A stretch of DNA of 64,000 nucleotides, taken from the NCBI GenBank assembly GCA_963576565.1, contig OY755042.1, positions 5,694,112 through 5,758,111 on the forward strand, read 5' to 3'. This DNA comes from Aspidapion aeneum (Eukaryota > Arthropoda > Insecta > Coleoptera > Brentidae). The position numbers and the translations under genes are program-made. The notes beneath the pieces were generated by a model that did no database searches, was not told where the DNA came from, and saw nothing but the letters and a program-made list of their open reading frames with translations. Below are positions 24,097 through 35,859 of this stretch, piece by piece. How positions within the stretch are numbered: position 1 is the stretch's first letter; each line of letters opens with the position of its first letter.

Positions 24097-24412
24097 TAAA
24101 AATAATTAAATAATAAATAAACATATTTTTTTTATTAAAAAAAAATTAAAACTCTTTAAAAAAAGTGTTTTAAAAAACGCATATTTATTCGGATTTTATT
24201 TTAAAAAAATATAATTTTGAATAGAATAGATAGATTGTTCGGCTTTCATAATCTAAAGCCATTTCACACAATAAGAAATTCAATTAGAGCCATATTAGTC
24301 ACTTGTCCCAGGTATGTTAAAGCATACTTTTTGCCACTCTTGTTGATTATTTTCACAAAATCACTTTCTATATTTTTCAAATCATGCGTGCAAAACACTT
24401 TATATACAGGGT

Positions 24413-25489
24413 GTTCGGCACATGAACCGTCAGAATTTTTTGGAACATTGTTGGGGTCATTTGCTACCTTTTCAACCTTGGAACTTGGGTCCTTAGAGTC
24501 ACGGCTAAAGAGATATGAATTTTTTAATTTTTTTTCTCAAATTACCGAAAATCCCACTTTTAAACCCTCGTAAGCTTTTTATTAATGTCTGGAAAAGCAC
24601 CATTTCTTTTTATAATTCTGTAATCCTATGCTACTTCAACTAATTAATAGATTTGTTAAAATTTATGTACCAAAGGGACATACGAGGTTTTTTATTGAAG
24701 AACATTAGTGATTTTGTGAAAGAAAATCAATTTCAAAATTAAAAAAAGTATCGACACTTGAGAACTTCATTTTCTTTTAAAAGCTTCTTTAGTTGATTAC
24801 CTTTCTAACGGTATGCTACACATTGATTAAAAAAAAACAATTTTGCTTTAAAATACGGATATTCTGTGAGACGGGCAATAATCGTTCGGACTTGACAAGA
24901 AAAACAATTTGATGTTTATGATCGTTTCGAACAAAATGTATAAATAAAGAAGACAATACATTATTGTTAAAAGTTTAACTTTTGTTTAAGTAGGTAAACG
25001 ATCATAAACATCAAATTGTTTTTCTTACCAATTCCGAACGAGTCTCGCCCTTCTGACGGAATATCCGTATTTTAAAGCAGAAATGTTTTTTTTAATCAAT
25101 GTGTAGCATACCTTTAAAAAGGTAATCAACTAAAGAAGTTTTTAAAAGAAAATGAAGTTCCCAATTGTCGATACTTTTTTTGATTTTTAATTTTGAAATT
25201 GATTTTCTTTCACAAAATCTAATGTTCTTCAATAAAAAACCTTTGGCACATCAATTTTAACATAAGATTACAGAATTATTTTTAAAAAATGGTGCTTTTC
25301 CAGACATTAATAAAAAGCTTACGGGGGTTTAAAGGTGGAATTTTGGATAATTTGAGAAAAAAAAGTATTAAAAATTCGTATCTCTTTAGCTGTGACTCTT
25401 AGGACCCAAGTTCCAAGGTTGAAAAGGTAGCAAATGACCCCAACAATATCCCAAAAAATTTTTACGGTACATGTGCCGAACACCCTGTA
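24413..25489. mobile_element. Palindromic element with TATACAGGGTG ends (1.1 kb)
   Basis: The left end is TATACAGGGTGTTCGGCACA, and the right end is its complement with little change. The arms run about 500 bp each and the centre is near 24930-24990. No transposase. It belongs to a group of palindromes with CAGGGTG termini also seen at 34243, 40728 and 43676. Confidence 0.75.
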
Positions 25490-25645
25490 TATTAGTCTCG
25501 TCAATCAGCGTCCCCAACATAAATTTTTCAAATCTTGTATTAACCATATGCATTTCCTTGCTTCGCTTACGTAGACACTTTTTTACCAGCTTTTATTTAA
25601 CTTCAGATGTTCTGTCTAACTATCTAACTATCAAATCTTGTGAAG

Positions 25646-26130
25646 CGTTTTTGACACACTTCCCATTATCCATCCATAAGAAAAAAATATCCTCCCACCC
25701 CTACCCCCACCCCTTCTATAGAAAAATGTGTTTTTTACACACTTCCCGTTATCCGATTTGGATAAAATTTGGTATACAGATAGTGGTCCGATGATAATAC
25801 AACAATAAGAAAAAAATATCCTCCCACCCCTACCCCCACCCCCTTCCATAGAAACATTTGTTTTTGACACACATCCCGTTATCCGATTTGGATGAAATTT
25901 GGTATACATATAGTGGTCCGATGACAATACAACAATAATGAAAAAATGTCCTCCCACCCCTACCCTTCACCCCCTTCCATAAAAAATGCGTTTTTGACAC
26001 ACTTCACTTCAAATGACTTTTATAAAATTTGGTATATGCATAAAGGTCCGATTGCAATACAGCCCAAACAAAAAATATATTTCTACCTCTACCCCCACCC
26101 TCTCCTTCCCCCAATAGAAAAATGAGTTTC
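25646..26130. repeat. Tandem repeat, period about 130 bp, 3-4 units
   Basis: The words 'ttttgacacac' (start about 25648, 25730, 25861, 25991) and 'cctcccacccctaccc' recur at about 130-bp spacing after a shorter first unit. The pyrimidine-rich blocks (CCACCCCTACCCCCACCC) give one strand a strong C bias. Confidence 0.75.
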
Positions 26131-26239
26131 TAAACAACTCACGATCAGCGATTTCATTATAATCTAGAATAAACTCTTCTGTTTTGTTATTGAACAAATA
26201 TTTTCATTTAATAGAGTAGATAGCTGAGACTAAAAAGTA

Positions 26240-27470
26240 GAAAATAAATTGGTAAAAAAAAAATTTTAAGTCACAAGCTTTTATAAAATGCACTAAAAAT
26301 TAAAATACTCTGCCAATATATGGGCCCCTAACCTCACACTAGGTACTATAGTTATAGTGTACGTGTGAGCTAATATAAATAAAAACTAAAATATATTTTA
26401 TTCAACTCCAGACTAAATTACCTTTTGTTTGATACCACACAAGCCATGTTTTGACTTAAACTCAAATTTTTGAAATCTACCCCCACCCTTAAAAAAAACA
26501 AAAACTAAAATGTATTTTGTTAAACTCCGGACTCAATTACCTTTCGTTTGATATCACACACGCCATTTTTTCACTTAAACTCTAATTTTTGAAATATACC
26601 CCCACCCTTTTATTTAAATAAATTAAAATATATTTTGTTGAACTCCAGACTCAATTACCTTTCGTTTGATGTCACACACGCCATATTTTTCCATAAACTC
26701 TAATTTTTGAAATCAACCCCCACCCTTTTATTTGGTTTGTGCTCGGTGGATTTTGTTCATTTTTAAATGGGACCATCTCGGCCCAAAACCCAGCCTAGGT
26801 ACCAAATTTCATTAAAATCGGCCAAGCGGTTTTTGAGTTATGCGCGTTGGTCGTTACAGACATACAGACAGACATACAGACAGACAGACAGACAGACAGA
26901 CGGCGCAACAAAAAAGTTTCAAAATCATCTGAAATGTAAAGATATATAAAAATTTTTGAAATCGGAGCAACTTTTTTTTTCTCGAAAAAATTAGGATCAC
27001 CAAAGCTCACACTACTATAGTATAGTATATGTGTGAGCTAAAATAATTTTCTAACATTCTAATATTATCATAATAATAAAAGCGATGGCAGCAAATCAAA
27101 GCATAAGTTAATCTATAGGTGTGATCTAATAACTTAAAGAATATTCAACATAGCAGGTCATCAAAGATATGTTTGATGTTCCGCAATGTTATGCCATTGC
27201 CATACCTATGTCAGAGAAATGCTGGGGTATCTTAGGTCGGGTTGGGTGGGTTTGGTACCTCTGCATTTTTCTGCTAGATTGATTCTTGCAAATAGTGATA
27301 TTTAATTGATACGGATATCTTATCGTGCCAACATCGTCAAGATTTCCATCAGTCGGCCATCGCTTTTATTATTATGATAATATTAGAATGTTAGAAAGTT
27401 ATTTTTTAATTTTTAGTGCATTTTATAAAAGCTTGTGACCTAAAAATTTTTTTTTACCAATTTATTTCTC
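26240..27470. mobile_element. Foldback element split by a GTCT-core element
   Basis: The left arm 26240-26301 plus 27042-27090 is the inverse of 27355-27468. Shared words are 'cacaagcttttataaaatgc' and 'taacattctaatattatcat'. The right arm therefore preserves the pre-insertion sequence of the left arm. An insertion of copy 7 at 26302 interrupts it. Confidence 0.75.
26302..27041 (-). mobile_element. GTCT-core Helentron-like element, copy 7
   Basis: A reverse-orientation complete copy with microsatellite at about 26862-26900. Comparison with the mirror arm of its host foldback shows no target-site duplication at the insertion point, as expected for a Helitron/Helentron-type insertion. Confidence 0.82.
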
Positions 27471-27728
27471 TTTTTAATTTGACTATTTAGTTTTCATTAT
27501 TTATTATAATGTTAATTTTTTCAAGCAAATTTTTGTAATGTCCATAATGCGCTTTAAACACTTGTTTTACTATAATATTACAATTTTTTCTACATTTCGG
27601 AAACGATAAATTTCATTCTAAAGGACTTTTTTAGAAATAAGATGCTAATTAGTTACAAAATATGGTGCTAAAATTATCGTTATGCCCTATCCAAACCCAC
27701 TTAGTGTAGATATTTACTTTATTTGTAG

Positions 27729-27887
27729 GGTTGTGGAGATCACACATGATGATAACGAATTTATTTTATACCTTGACTTAAAAATTGAATTTAATGGATT
27801 TATCTACAACATGGAGAATTTGCGAGATATTTCGGAGGAATTCACTATCACCAGAATCGGAGATATATTAGCATTTAACTCTAACAA
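27729..27887 (+). CDS. Host gene exon 5: middle of first vWD domain
   Basis: The acceptor is 'ttatttgtag' and the donor GTACGT at 27888. Phase 2 in, where AG of exon 4 plus G gives Arg, and phase 2 out. It reads VVEITHDDNEFILYLDLKIE, then FNGFIYNMENLRD, then TRIGDILAFNSN. This is the vWD beta-strand region V-x-I-x-x-x..., with the last strand 'I-T-R-I-G-D-I-L-A-F' preceding W-V-x-F-D in the next exon. Two acceptors are available downstream: the main one at 32565 and a nearby one at 27971. Confidence 0.88.
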
Positions 27888-27970
27888 GTACGTATAAATA
27901 CTATTTTAACTTTTTTTGGGTTTCTATTTTTTCATATACAACATATCTTTACATCATTCCATCATTATAG

Positions 27971-28073
27971 TTACGAAAACTGGACACTTGTTCCACATAA
28001 TGTAGGTGGTTTCAGCTTATGTAAAAAGCGGTCATGCAAGTCTAGTTCTACGCTAAAAATATTTTGTGTTTAA
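27971..28073 (+). CDS. Possible alternative terminal exon with stop and poly(A) signal
   Basis: A good acceptor ('catcattatag') lies 83 bases after the exon 5 donor, a normal short-intron length. The phase fits (AA plus T gives Asn). It would add NYENWTLVPHNVGGFSLCKK and then RSCKSSSTLKIFCV, and stop at TAA 28071-28073. AATAAA follows at 28084-28089. This would yield a truncated protein ending inside the vWD domain. The alternative is a chance cryptic acceptor. Joining exon 5 to 32565 instead gives a complete vWD domain, so that is the main form. Confidence 0.35.
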
Positions 28074-28089
28074 AAACATTTTAAATAAA

Positions 28090-28649
28090 AAGTCTTTTAA
28101 ATATTTTTGCAGACTTTTTATTTCTGTCTAAATATTAAATATATTAATTCAATTAAAAACATTTTTCTGGAAGCCGTATATATTAATTCAATTAAAAATA
28201 TTTTGCTGGGAGCCGTACTTTAAATAACTTAAAACGTTTTTGTTTTCATATTTGTGAAATAAGTTGTATTTGATGAACAAAACATAAAATTACAAAAAAA
28301 TCATATTTTGAGAAATACATTTTTAGTTTTTTTTATATCCAATCTAAAATTAAAATTTGGTAAAATTATTGCCTAAACAAGCTTAACTAATTAAAAGAAG
28401 CAAGTTGTATCAAAAATTTTTTTGTTTTTCTTTTGTAGTCAATTTTTTTTTATTAAGAGCCTGTATATCTAATATTTTATAAATGTGGTAAAGTCAGTAT
28501 TATTTAATTTTTTAATAATAATAATCCAAACCGGGGGTTGGACTTGAACAATACTAAATTGCCTTCCAGCTCCCTTTTGCATTTTTATAGTTAACAAAAA
28601 CTTCTTTTGTAAAAAAACGTAATTATCCGTATAAATGCAAATAAATTTT
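28090..28649. other. Intron sequence, nothing recognised
   Basis: AT-rich. The final part before the trinucleotide repeat could be the 3' tail of an old LINE, but I see no coding remnant. Confidence 0.35.
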
Positions 28650-28774
28650 ACTACTACTACTACTACTGCTGCTACTACTACTACTACTACTAATACTACT
28701 ACTAATACTACTACTAATACTACTACTACTAATACTACTACTACCAATACTACTACTAATACTACTACTACTTA
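28650..28774. repeat. (TAC)n trinucleotide microsatellite
   Basis: About 40 units of TAC/ACT with a few TGC and AAT variants. It produces a poly-Val open frame on the minus strand that is not a gene. Confidence 0.95.
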
Positions 28775-28998
28775 CTAAATTAATTCAATAAATTTTTTAG
28801 TTAATTATTACTGAATACACTTAGAATATGCCAAAAGAATCTTATTTTATTTTAGTATACTTTTTTTTTTAATTACATAGCTGTGGGGCGAGTGTAGGGA
28901 AACATTTAGGTTGTTTGCCGATATTTGATGACATTGGCTTTTATTAAATCATAAATAAGAGTTTCGGCATTTCTACTGAGTTTGCAGACGAAACCTAA

Positions 28999-29718
28999 AA
29001 AATACTCTGCCAATCTATGGGCACCTAAGCTCACACTAGGTACTATAGTCATAGTGTACGTGTCAGCTAATATAACTAAAAACTGAAATATATTTTATTG
29101 AACTCCAGACTCAATTACCTTTCGTTTGATACCACACAAGCCATGTTTTAACTTAAACTCTTATTTGTAAAATCTACCCCCACCCTTTTAAAAAAAATTA
29201 AAATGTATTTTGTTTAACTCCAGACTCAATTACCTTTCGTTTGATATCACACGCGCCATATTTTCACTTAAACTCTAATTTTTGACATCTACCCCCACCC
29301 TTTTTTTAAATAAACTAAAATTCATTTTGTTTAACTCCAGACTTAATTACCTTTCGTTTGATATCACACACGCCATATTTTCACATAAACTCTAATTTTT
29401 GGAATCTACCCCCACCCTTTTATTTGGCTTGCGTTCGGTGGATTTTGTTCATTTTTAAATGGGACCATCACGGCCCAAGACCCAACTTAGGTCCCAAATT
29501 TCATTAAAATCGGACAAGCCGTTTTTGAGTTATGCGGGTTGGTCGATACAGACAGACATACAGACAGACAGACAGACAGACAGCAAAACAAAAAAGTTTC
29601 AAAATCATCTGAAACGCAAAGATATATAAAAAATTTTGAAATCGGAGCAACTTTTTTTTTCTTGAAAAAATTAGGATCACCATAGCTCACACTACTTATA
29701 TAGTAGTAGTGTGAGCTA
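28999..29718 (-). mobile_element. GTCT-core Helentron-like element, copy 8
   Basis: Reverse orientation, complete. The microsatellite is short (about 29549-29583) and the block after it reads CAAAACAAAAAAG instead of GGCGCAAC. That variant is shared with copy 10 and indicates a subfamily. Confidence 0.8.
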
Positions 29719-31653
29719 ATACAATCGATGCTCAAGACATATTTTTACCAAAGGGCTCATAATAATAGAAGAGAAATTCAAAATTTTAAGAGTATTTAAT
29801 TATAGCAATATAAACTATTTCTGTTGAAAAGGTCATCCCTTATATTTTACACAATAATTATTTCTTTTAGTTAATTGTAATCTGGAGTATTGGGAGTAAA
29901 GTAAAGTAACTATTTATTTTAATATTTATTATTTTTTTAGTTGCTTTTTAATATTCACTTTTAGAAGGGAATTTTTAAAAGTAATTGACGTATTTAAATA
30001 AAATAGAGTTTTAAAAGAGACACAAAATATATTGAAAACATGGCATCACTTAACCCTCTTTCGTAATTCAAATTCTAGGGGTAATATTTACCCTTATACA
30101 AAAATATTTACCCTTATAAAAAAAATTTCCGCACGCAAATGCCGTTGACATAATTCGCGACGCATCGTTCTGTTCCTGCGAAAAAATAGGTTTCTGCAAG
30201 CGTTGCTAATGACAGTTTTTTGACAATTAAAAACTTTAAAAAATGATAACTTTTTAACATTGTTTTCGGAATATACTAGACAATATTTTGCTCAATAATT
30301 CGTGTTGTAACCAAAAACTTCGTAGGATCTTAAGTTTCTGAGATATTTACAAAAAACTGTTTTCGAGGCTAATATATTATCATAGCTTCACTTGAAGTGT
30401 GATAATAGGCTAGCTAGGAAAGTGTCAGATTCGTCATGGATCCATTTATTTTTTTTTTTAAATATTAATTTACCGTGAAGCAATTGTAAAGATTATTTGG
30501 TCACCCTGTATCTCCATTAACTTTCAATTTTTTGAAAAAACGAATAAATAATTTCTGATTCCAGTAAATTAAGGAATTACTCTACAATGTCAAACTCCTT
30601 ATATTTAAAATTTACAATTTTAGTCCTCTTGAAACTTAATAAATGTTATCCCTATAAATTAAAAAAAGCGATCCATTTTTTTTTTCGTTTTGTGTTTGGT
30701 TGTATGCTGGAAACGACAACAGGCTAACGTATTGTGGATGAAGAAGAATACCTCTTTTTGTGCTTCTTTTATCTCTCATTCAATAGAACACATTATTTCC
30801 ATAGTCCCCTACAGAGGACAACATATAATTTTTTTAAGCGGCTCTAAAATTAATTTTAGCTCCCATTTTTAGCAGTAAAAAACTATTTTAAGGTTTTTAT
30901 AACTTCTGGCAGTAAAAATATCTTTTTCGCAAAAACAATCTAAAACATTCATATTTTATGGTAAATTTATTTTAGTCCGGCCCTGAGATTGATTCACAAT
31001 GTCCAGCCATCGTTGAATTCACCGAGACCGCCAGCCGTCTTATATACCTTACCTTAGACATCAATGCAATTTCTTTTTCCGATATGCTTGTCGGTGGCTC
31101 TTCTCGGCTAATATTTCCAACCGTCGTAGAGGAAAGACATGCCTAGGAAACTCAATGCAATTTGACAGGTCGTTAGGTTAAAGTTCTCACTAAGCTCAAA
31201 CGAGGCGCTGCGGTCGCGCGTTTGTTCCTTATTCTATTTTTTTTGAGAATTATCTGTGGTTTGGATTTTTCGTCCCCCTTTTTTTCAGGTAGAAAAACCT
31301 CTTCCACCGCATTTTATTTCGGGTTCATTTTAAATCTCTTTTTGGCTTATGTAGGTAATCTTTGCTGCTGTGACGCATTAAAATTAAATTTTGTTAAATT
31401 TGTAACTTTTGCAATTTTAAATATAAAAGAATAAGAATTTCTAGTTGCTTTTCTGGGTGAAGTGTCTAAAGTTCAGACGAGTATAAAATGCATAGTTTTC
31501 CAAGACATTTTAAGGTAAGTTTTCTTATTTTCTCATTTGAGGTTAGATTGGCATTTGATAAAATTTGTATTGGTAGTGTCTTTTTAACTTCTTATCGCTT
31601 ACTTTACGGAACTATGAATACAGGTTTCCAATGCCTGATAGGTGCCTTATTTG
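29719..31653. other. Intron, 1.9 kb without recognised gene
   Basis: AT-rich with scattered short open frames lacking family features. The segment about 30150-30370 resembles 37890-37990 in inverse orientation, so it is probably part of an unnamed repeat. Confidence 0.35.
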
Positions 31654-31767
31654 CCCATCAATTAAGCACAAATTTAGTGTTAATTTTATGTCTATCCCTT
31701 TCTTTTGATATTAAGTAAAAGGAAGACACATACAAAATTAACACTAAATTTGTGCTTAATTGATGGG
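31654..31767. repeat. Perfect 34-bp stem hairpin
   Basis: Arm 31654-31687 starts CCCATCAATTAAGCACAAAT and its exact complement is at 31734-31767, around a 46-base centre. It may be a small MITE, or could form a small-RNA precursor if transcribed; nothing in the sequence decides this. Confidence 0.7.
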
Positions 31768-32564
31768 TAAACCCAGCAGCGTAATGTACTTTGAATAAAT
31801 TTATTCCTTAATTTTAAATCTTTATCTTTCCATAATCTAGTACCTATGATTAATGTGGTTATAAGTTGATTTTTCTTATTGTTTTCAGCTTTTGGATGAT
31901 ATGTGCGACCACTGAAAGCTATGTATATACATACCCTACACAACTTACAACCAAGGCGAGGAGGTACTTTTAAATCATGTCAGATTTTCGTCAAGCTGTT
32001 AAAACGTAGACATTTAAGAATGATTCTCTTCACGAACAACTGTTTCATTATTTATTCACTCATCACTCACCAGAAATGTTAAAAGCAAATTTAAATATGC
32101 TAGATAGTGTTTGGTTTTTCATTATATTTTATTTTACCAATCAAATAGACTATGTATTATTTCATCAATAGTTAGTCATTAATTTGTAGCTTTTTTTATA
32201 ATAATAAAAACTCATTTAAAAAATGTTTTATTTATTGCACTTTTATATATCATTTTCAATCTGTTTATATCTTATAAGGACAGTGTATGTCTTTATAAAA
32301 TATTGACTGATTAAAAATTTAAAAAAAACTTTTAAATTAACGAAAATTTATTATAAAAGGCGATTCAAATTTCCCGCCTTAACTTTTAGTTCGTCACTAA
32401 GCTCTGCAGTGGGCGCCACAGAGCTAACGACCTGTCAAACAGCCGGAGTTGCCTATCTAATAAAAACTCACTGAACCGCGCCGCACATCCTTTATCTATG
32501 GAGGAAAGACGGACTAAGAAGCGGAATAATTATTTATTTCTGCTAGTTTTATATTTTCTTTTAG
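31768..32564. other. Intron before exon 6, nothing recognised
   Basis: A word 'gacctgtcaaa' near 32430 is inverse to 31170 ('ttgacaggtcg'), hinting at an old TIR pair. No gene. Confidence 0.35.
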
Positions 32565-32698
32565 GTACGGGTTTTGGGTTGCCTTTGACAACAAAGGAAA
32601 CGTAATGTTTGGCGTAGTGCAACAGCTAAAAGGTTTGGTAGATGGCCTTTGCGGATTTTTTAATGGAATTGCAAGTGATGATAAGAGAACTCCACAAG
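32565..32698 (+). CDS. Host gene exon 6: end of first vWD domain
   Basis: The acceptor is 'tattttcttttag' and the donor GTAGGC at 32699. The first base G completes AAG (Lys) with exon 5. It reads YGFWVAFDNKGNVMFGVVQQ then LKGLVDGLCGFFNGIASDD. The V-x-GLCG-x-FNG-x-x-x-DD motif is the diagnostic end of a vWD domain. The calcium-site region and the two cysteine positions look intact, although CGLCG is reduced to GLCG. Phase 1 out. Confidence 0.92.
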
Positions 32699-32877
32699 GT
32701 AGGCACATAAACATACCCAGAATCTCTCATAAAAGTATTTTGGTTTCGTTATTATTATTATTTCGTTATAAACAATTTGTTTATATTAGGACTTTCCAAA
32801 TCTACTTAGGATTATTCGCCCTGTCCAAGCATGACAGGCTTACAGTGATCGCCTTAACTTTTGAAGAATCTTTATAG

Positions 32878-33007
32878 GTCAGATTGCCAGAACAACAGAA
32901 GAATTTGGCGACAGTTGGTCTTTAGCCCAAAAATCGGACTGGTGCATCAGTCCTTCATGCCCAACACATATTTACCAAGAAGCCCTTCATATTTGCAATA
33001 AAGTTAA
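32878..33007 (+). CDS. Host gene exon 7: vWD-C8 connector
   Basis: The acceptor is 'tctttatag' and the donor GTAAGT at 33008. GT completes Gly with exon 6. It reads QIARTTEEFGDSWSLAQKSD then WCISPSCPTHIYQEALHICN. The F-G-D/N-S-W motif followed by cysteines is typical of the segment after a vWD core and before C8. The short intron 32699-32877 is 179 bases. Phase 2 out. Confidence 0.9.
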
Positions 33008-33347
33008 GTAAGTATTTGAAATTGAGGAATTATATCGGCCATAAATATAGTTCCAAGAGGGTAAGTATATAAAAAATTCTAAAAATAAGGGGAGAAAATG
33101 ATAATGGTTCAAAACTCGCTTATACAGAAAAATGATCGAAAATTAGGACTATCTTTCATCCACGTTTTACGATGTTTGTTTAAAAAACTAATGGCGAACC
33201 TATTATTTGCAAAATAAGAGGGTGGATTAAGTGGGCCCTAGCAAAGTGGGCCCAGACAAAATCGCGAAAAAAAGGTGTCAATAAACAAAACGCTAAACAG
33301 GCGAGGGAGGTTGTAGCCAGATATACTAAGTCTCGTAGAGATTGGCT
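33008..33347. other. Intron sequence, nothing recognised
   Basis: Contains a repeated word GTGGGCCC at about 33231 and 33247. No gene or named repeat. Confidence 0.35.
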
Positions 33348-34199
33348 ACTATAGTCTAAATTATACGCATTTGTAATGACGTCACCAGGTAAGAAAAAAA
33401 CGTATGGCGTAGATATTTTTGTCAATCAATGTTTTTTGATTGACAGTGACGGATACTTCACCAGGGCTATCAAAATGGACGGGCCACGATCCTCCACTTT
33501 GTTGACGTCACATCCGGGGCTGATTTTTTTTTGATGGTCACGTTACGACACAGCTGATTGTCTTTAAAATTTTGAAGTTAGAATGACGGTTCATGGATAT
33601 TTGATTTTTTGTTAAATAAAGCCGTTTTGAGATTGTTTTTACTTTATTCTGGCAGAACAATTTTTTTAAAATCTATAGTAAGCCCTAATTTTTCATAGCC
33701 GCTTCATTAGCTCACACAAAAATTAAGTTTAAAGCAGAAGCGAATGTGACAATCACATATGACAAAGTCAAATACATGTCAAATATAACAGTCGGCAATT
33801 TGAATTCAAAATCAGGAATGCTAAATCTTGTAGATTTTAACCTTTTAATCATGTTGCTTCCTTACAAACCTTTGGTGGAATATCGGGATGGTGTCTGAGA
33901 ATATTTCAGTGAAATTTTGCGGAAATCTGTAGTGCCATTTTGAAAATATCATAAAAAAACGTCTGACCTCCCATAAGACCCAATGTAAAATTCAGCCCCG
34001 GGAGAACAGCTGATTTTTTCAGGGTCGTGGCCTCTATTTTTGTGTTGGCCTTGACTTCACATAACCAATTACCTACCTATTTAAATCATAGACACTACTT
34101 TTTTTAAAAGTTTATTGTCACCGCTGTTTATTATAATATACCAAACAAAGATAAACAAAAATGACGTCATTACAAATGGGTATAATTTGAACTATAGAC
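33348..34199. mobile_element. TIR element hosting MITE family C copy 3
   Basis: The left terminus ACTATAGTCTAAATTATACG is matched in inverse at the right end ('tataatttgaactatagac'). Both arms include ATTTGTAATGACGTCA or its complement. It is split by the MITE at 33462-34053, so the host element is only about 260 bp. Confidence 0.6.
33462..34053 (+). mobile_element. MITE family C, copy 3 (592 bp)
   Basis: Starts CAGGGCTATC and ends TTGGCCTTG. The 7-bp duplication ACTTCAC lies at 33455-33461 and 34054-34060. Slightly shorter than copies 1 and 2 because of an internal deletion around 33790. Confidence 0.82.
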
Positions 34200-34242
34200 A
34201 GAATAGGAGGAAAGATAGAAGCCATGGTGGGAGTCCTCAAGG

Positions 34243-35514
34243 TACAGGGTGTCCCAAATTGGGCACTTTTAGGGGGTTTAAGGTACTTCTAGGGGAGACA
34301 GAGAAAAACTGACCACGCATTGCGAGGCTCAAATTTCAAGAGAAGACTTATAGTAAAAACCGCTTTTTGAAATATCGTCTCGTCTTTGAGCTACGGGGGC
34401 TTTTTGAAAAGTCTGCATTTTGGAAGGGGGTCGATAACTTCGTTATTAATGGAAATTTTGATTTAGAGTAAATTGCAATTTTATAGACTTTGTCACGAGG
34501 AATTCACCCGCTAAATTAAATTTTAACTGTCACTTTTAGTTTTTGAGATATGACATAAAGTTGCATTTTTTCTTATGAAATGGCCTATATTTTAATTAAT
34601 TTTCGAATTCGTCATTGAATTCTTTTCAAAATGATGTATCATATGTCATAGTTTGATTGAGCAGTTTGGGAGATATTCAGCTTTTTCACTTATTTCTAGG
34701 GCGCTATGATTTCCTGCTGAGGAAGGTCAAGGCACTCCAGTATTTTTATTATTTTTCATAGTCAAAAATATAGTTTGGAAAAATTATAATTCAGCTGACC
34801 GCCCTCAAAGCCTAGTTATAAAAAGTAACAAAAATGATACATATTTCAAAATAAAATTAAAAAGCTTTTGTGCAAAATAATTGCATACAAAAGCGTAATG
34901 TCAAATTGTTTAAACAATTGAAAACAATGACAAAACGCCAAGGCGCAAGGCCAGCTTGATTCGCATAGTATAAGAGAACAAAACTATAGGAGCATTGAAG
35001 TAGGATTTGACCGCAAGGCTTTCACGTCAATGGCGCATGACGTCATTCAACGCACACTAGACAAAAATAAAAATCTTTAATTATCTCCGAAACCGCACAA
35101 TCAAACTATGACATATGATACATTATTTTAAAAAGAATTCAATGACGAATTCGAAAATTAATTAAAATATAGGCCATTCCATAAGAAAAAATGCAACTTT
35201 ATGTCATATCTCAAAAACTAAAAGTGACAGTTAAAATTTAATTTAGCGGGTGAATTCCTCGTGATAAAGTCTATAAAATTGCGATTTACTCTAAATCAAA
35301 ATTTCCATTAATAACGAAGTTATCGACCCCCTTCCAAAATGCAGACTTTTCAAAAAGCCCCCGTAGCTCAAAGACGAGACGATATTTCAAAATGCGGTTT
35401 TCACTAGAAGTCTTCTCTTGAAATTTGAGCCTCGCAATGCGTGGTCAGTTTTTCTCTGTCTCCCCTAGAAGTACCTTAAACCCCCTAAAAGTGCCCAATT
35501 TGGGACACCCTGTA
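34243..35514. mobile_element. Palindromic element with TACAGGGTGTCCC ends (1.27 kb)
   Basis: The left end is TACAGGGTGTCCCAAATTGG and the right end is its complement. The arms are about 430 bp each and nearly identical, and the centre (about 34740-35080) is unique. No transposase. The TA at the borders could be a mariner-type duplication, which is inference. Confidence 0.8.
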
Positions 35515-35644
35515 CACCGCGTCCTATAAGGACACTTGGCACGGATGGTTTCTCTCTTGTTGCGACTCTGACGAATAATTTTCAGACTTACCTAGTAACG
35601 GCAACGATAACACATAGTGACTTGCTTTTAACTATCTTTTTTAG

Positions 35645-35859
35645 GGAAGCTCCATTAGACTCTTGTAAACCATATGTAGATGTCAACGATTTCATAAGTA
35701 CATGCATTGAGACCGTTTGCAAAAATTTAATTGAGCTGAACAACACCAAGAAAGAAGAAATTAAATGCGACGCGTTGGAAACATTTATTGTTCAATGTCT
35801 TACCAATAAAGTTAACTTGGAAAACGATATTTTCGAGTGGAGAATGTTCCATAATTGTC
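35645..35859 (+). CDS. Host gene exon 8: first C8 domain
   Basis: The acceptor is 'actatcttttttag' and the donor GTAAGT at 35860. Phase 2 in (AA plus G gives Lys), phase 1 out. It reads EAPLDSCKPYVDVNDFISTC, then IETVC, then KCDALETFIVQC, ending EWRMFHNC. The C-x8-V-x(3)-F-x(3)-C-x(4)-C pattern, then C-x-A-L-x(4)-x-x-C, and W near the end match the C8 domain that follows vWD in this family. Two of the eight cysteines come from exon 7. No missing key residue seen. Confidence 0.92.

Noticed and set aside
27971..28001. The 27971 acceptor as a normal internal exon using the GTAGGT donor at 28002
   Set aside because: It would end in phase 0, whereas exon 6 at 32565 needs phase 2, and it would disrupt the vWD domain.
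28469..28747. Poly-valine open frame on the minus strand
   Set aside because: Translation of the TAC trinucleotide repeat.
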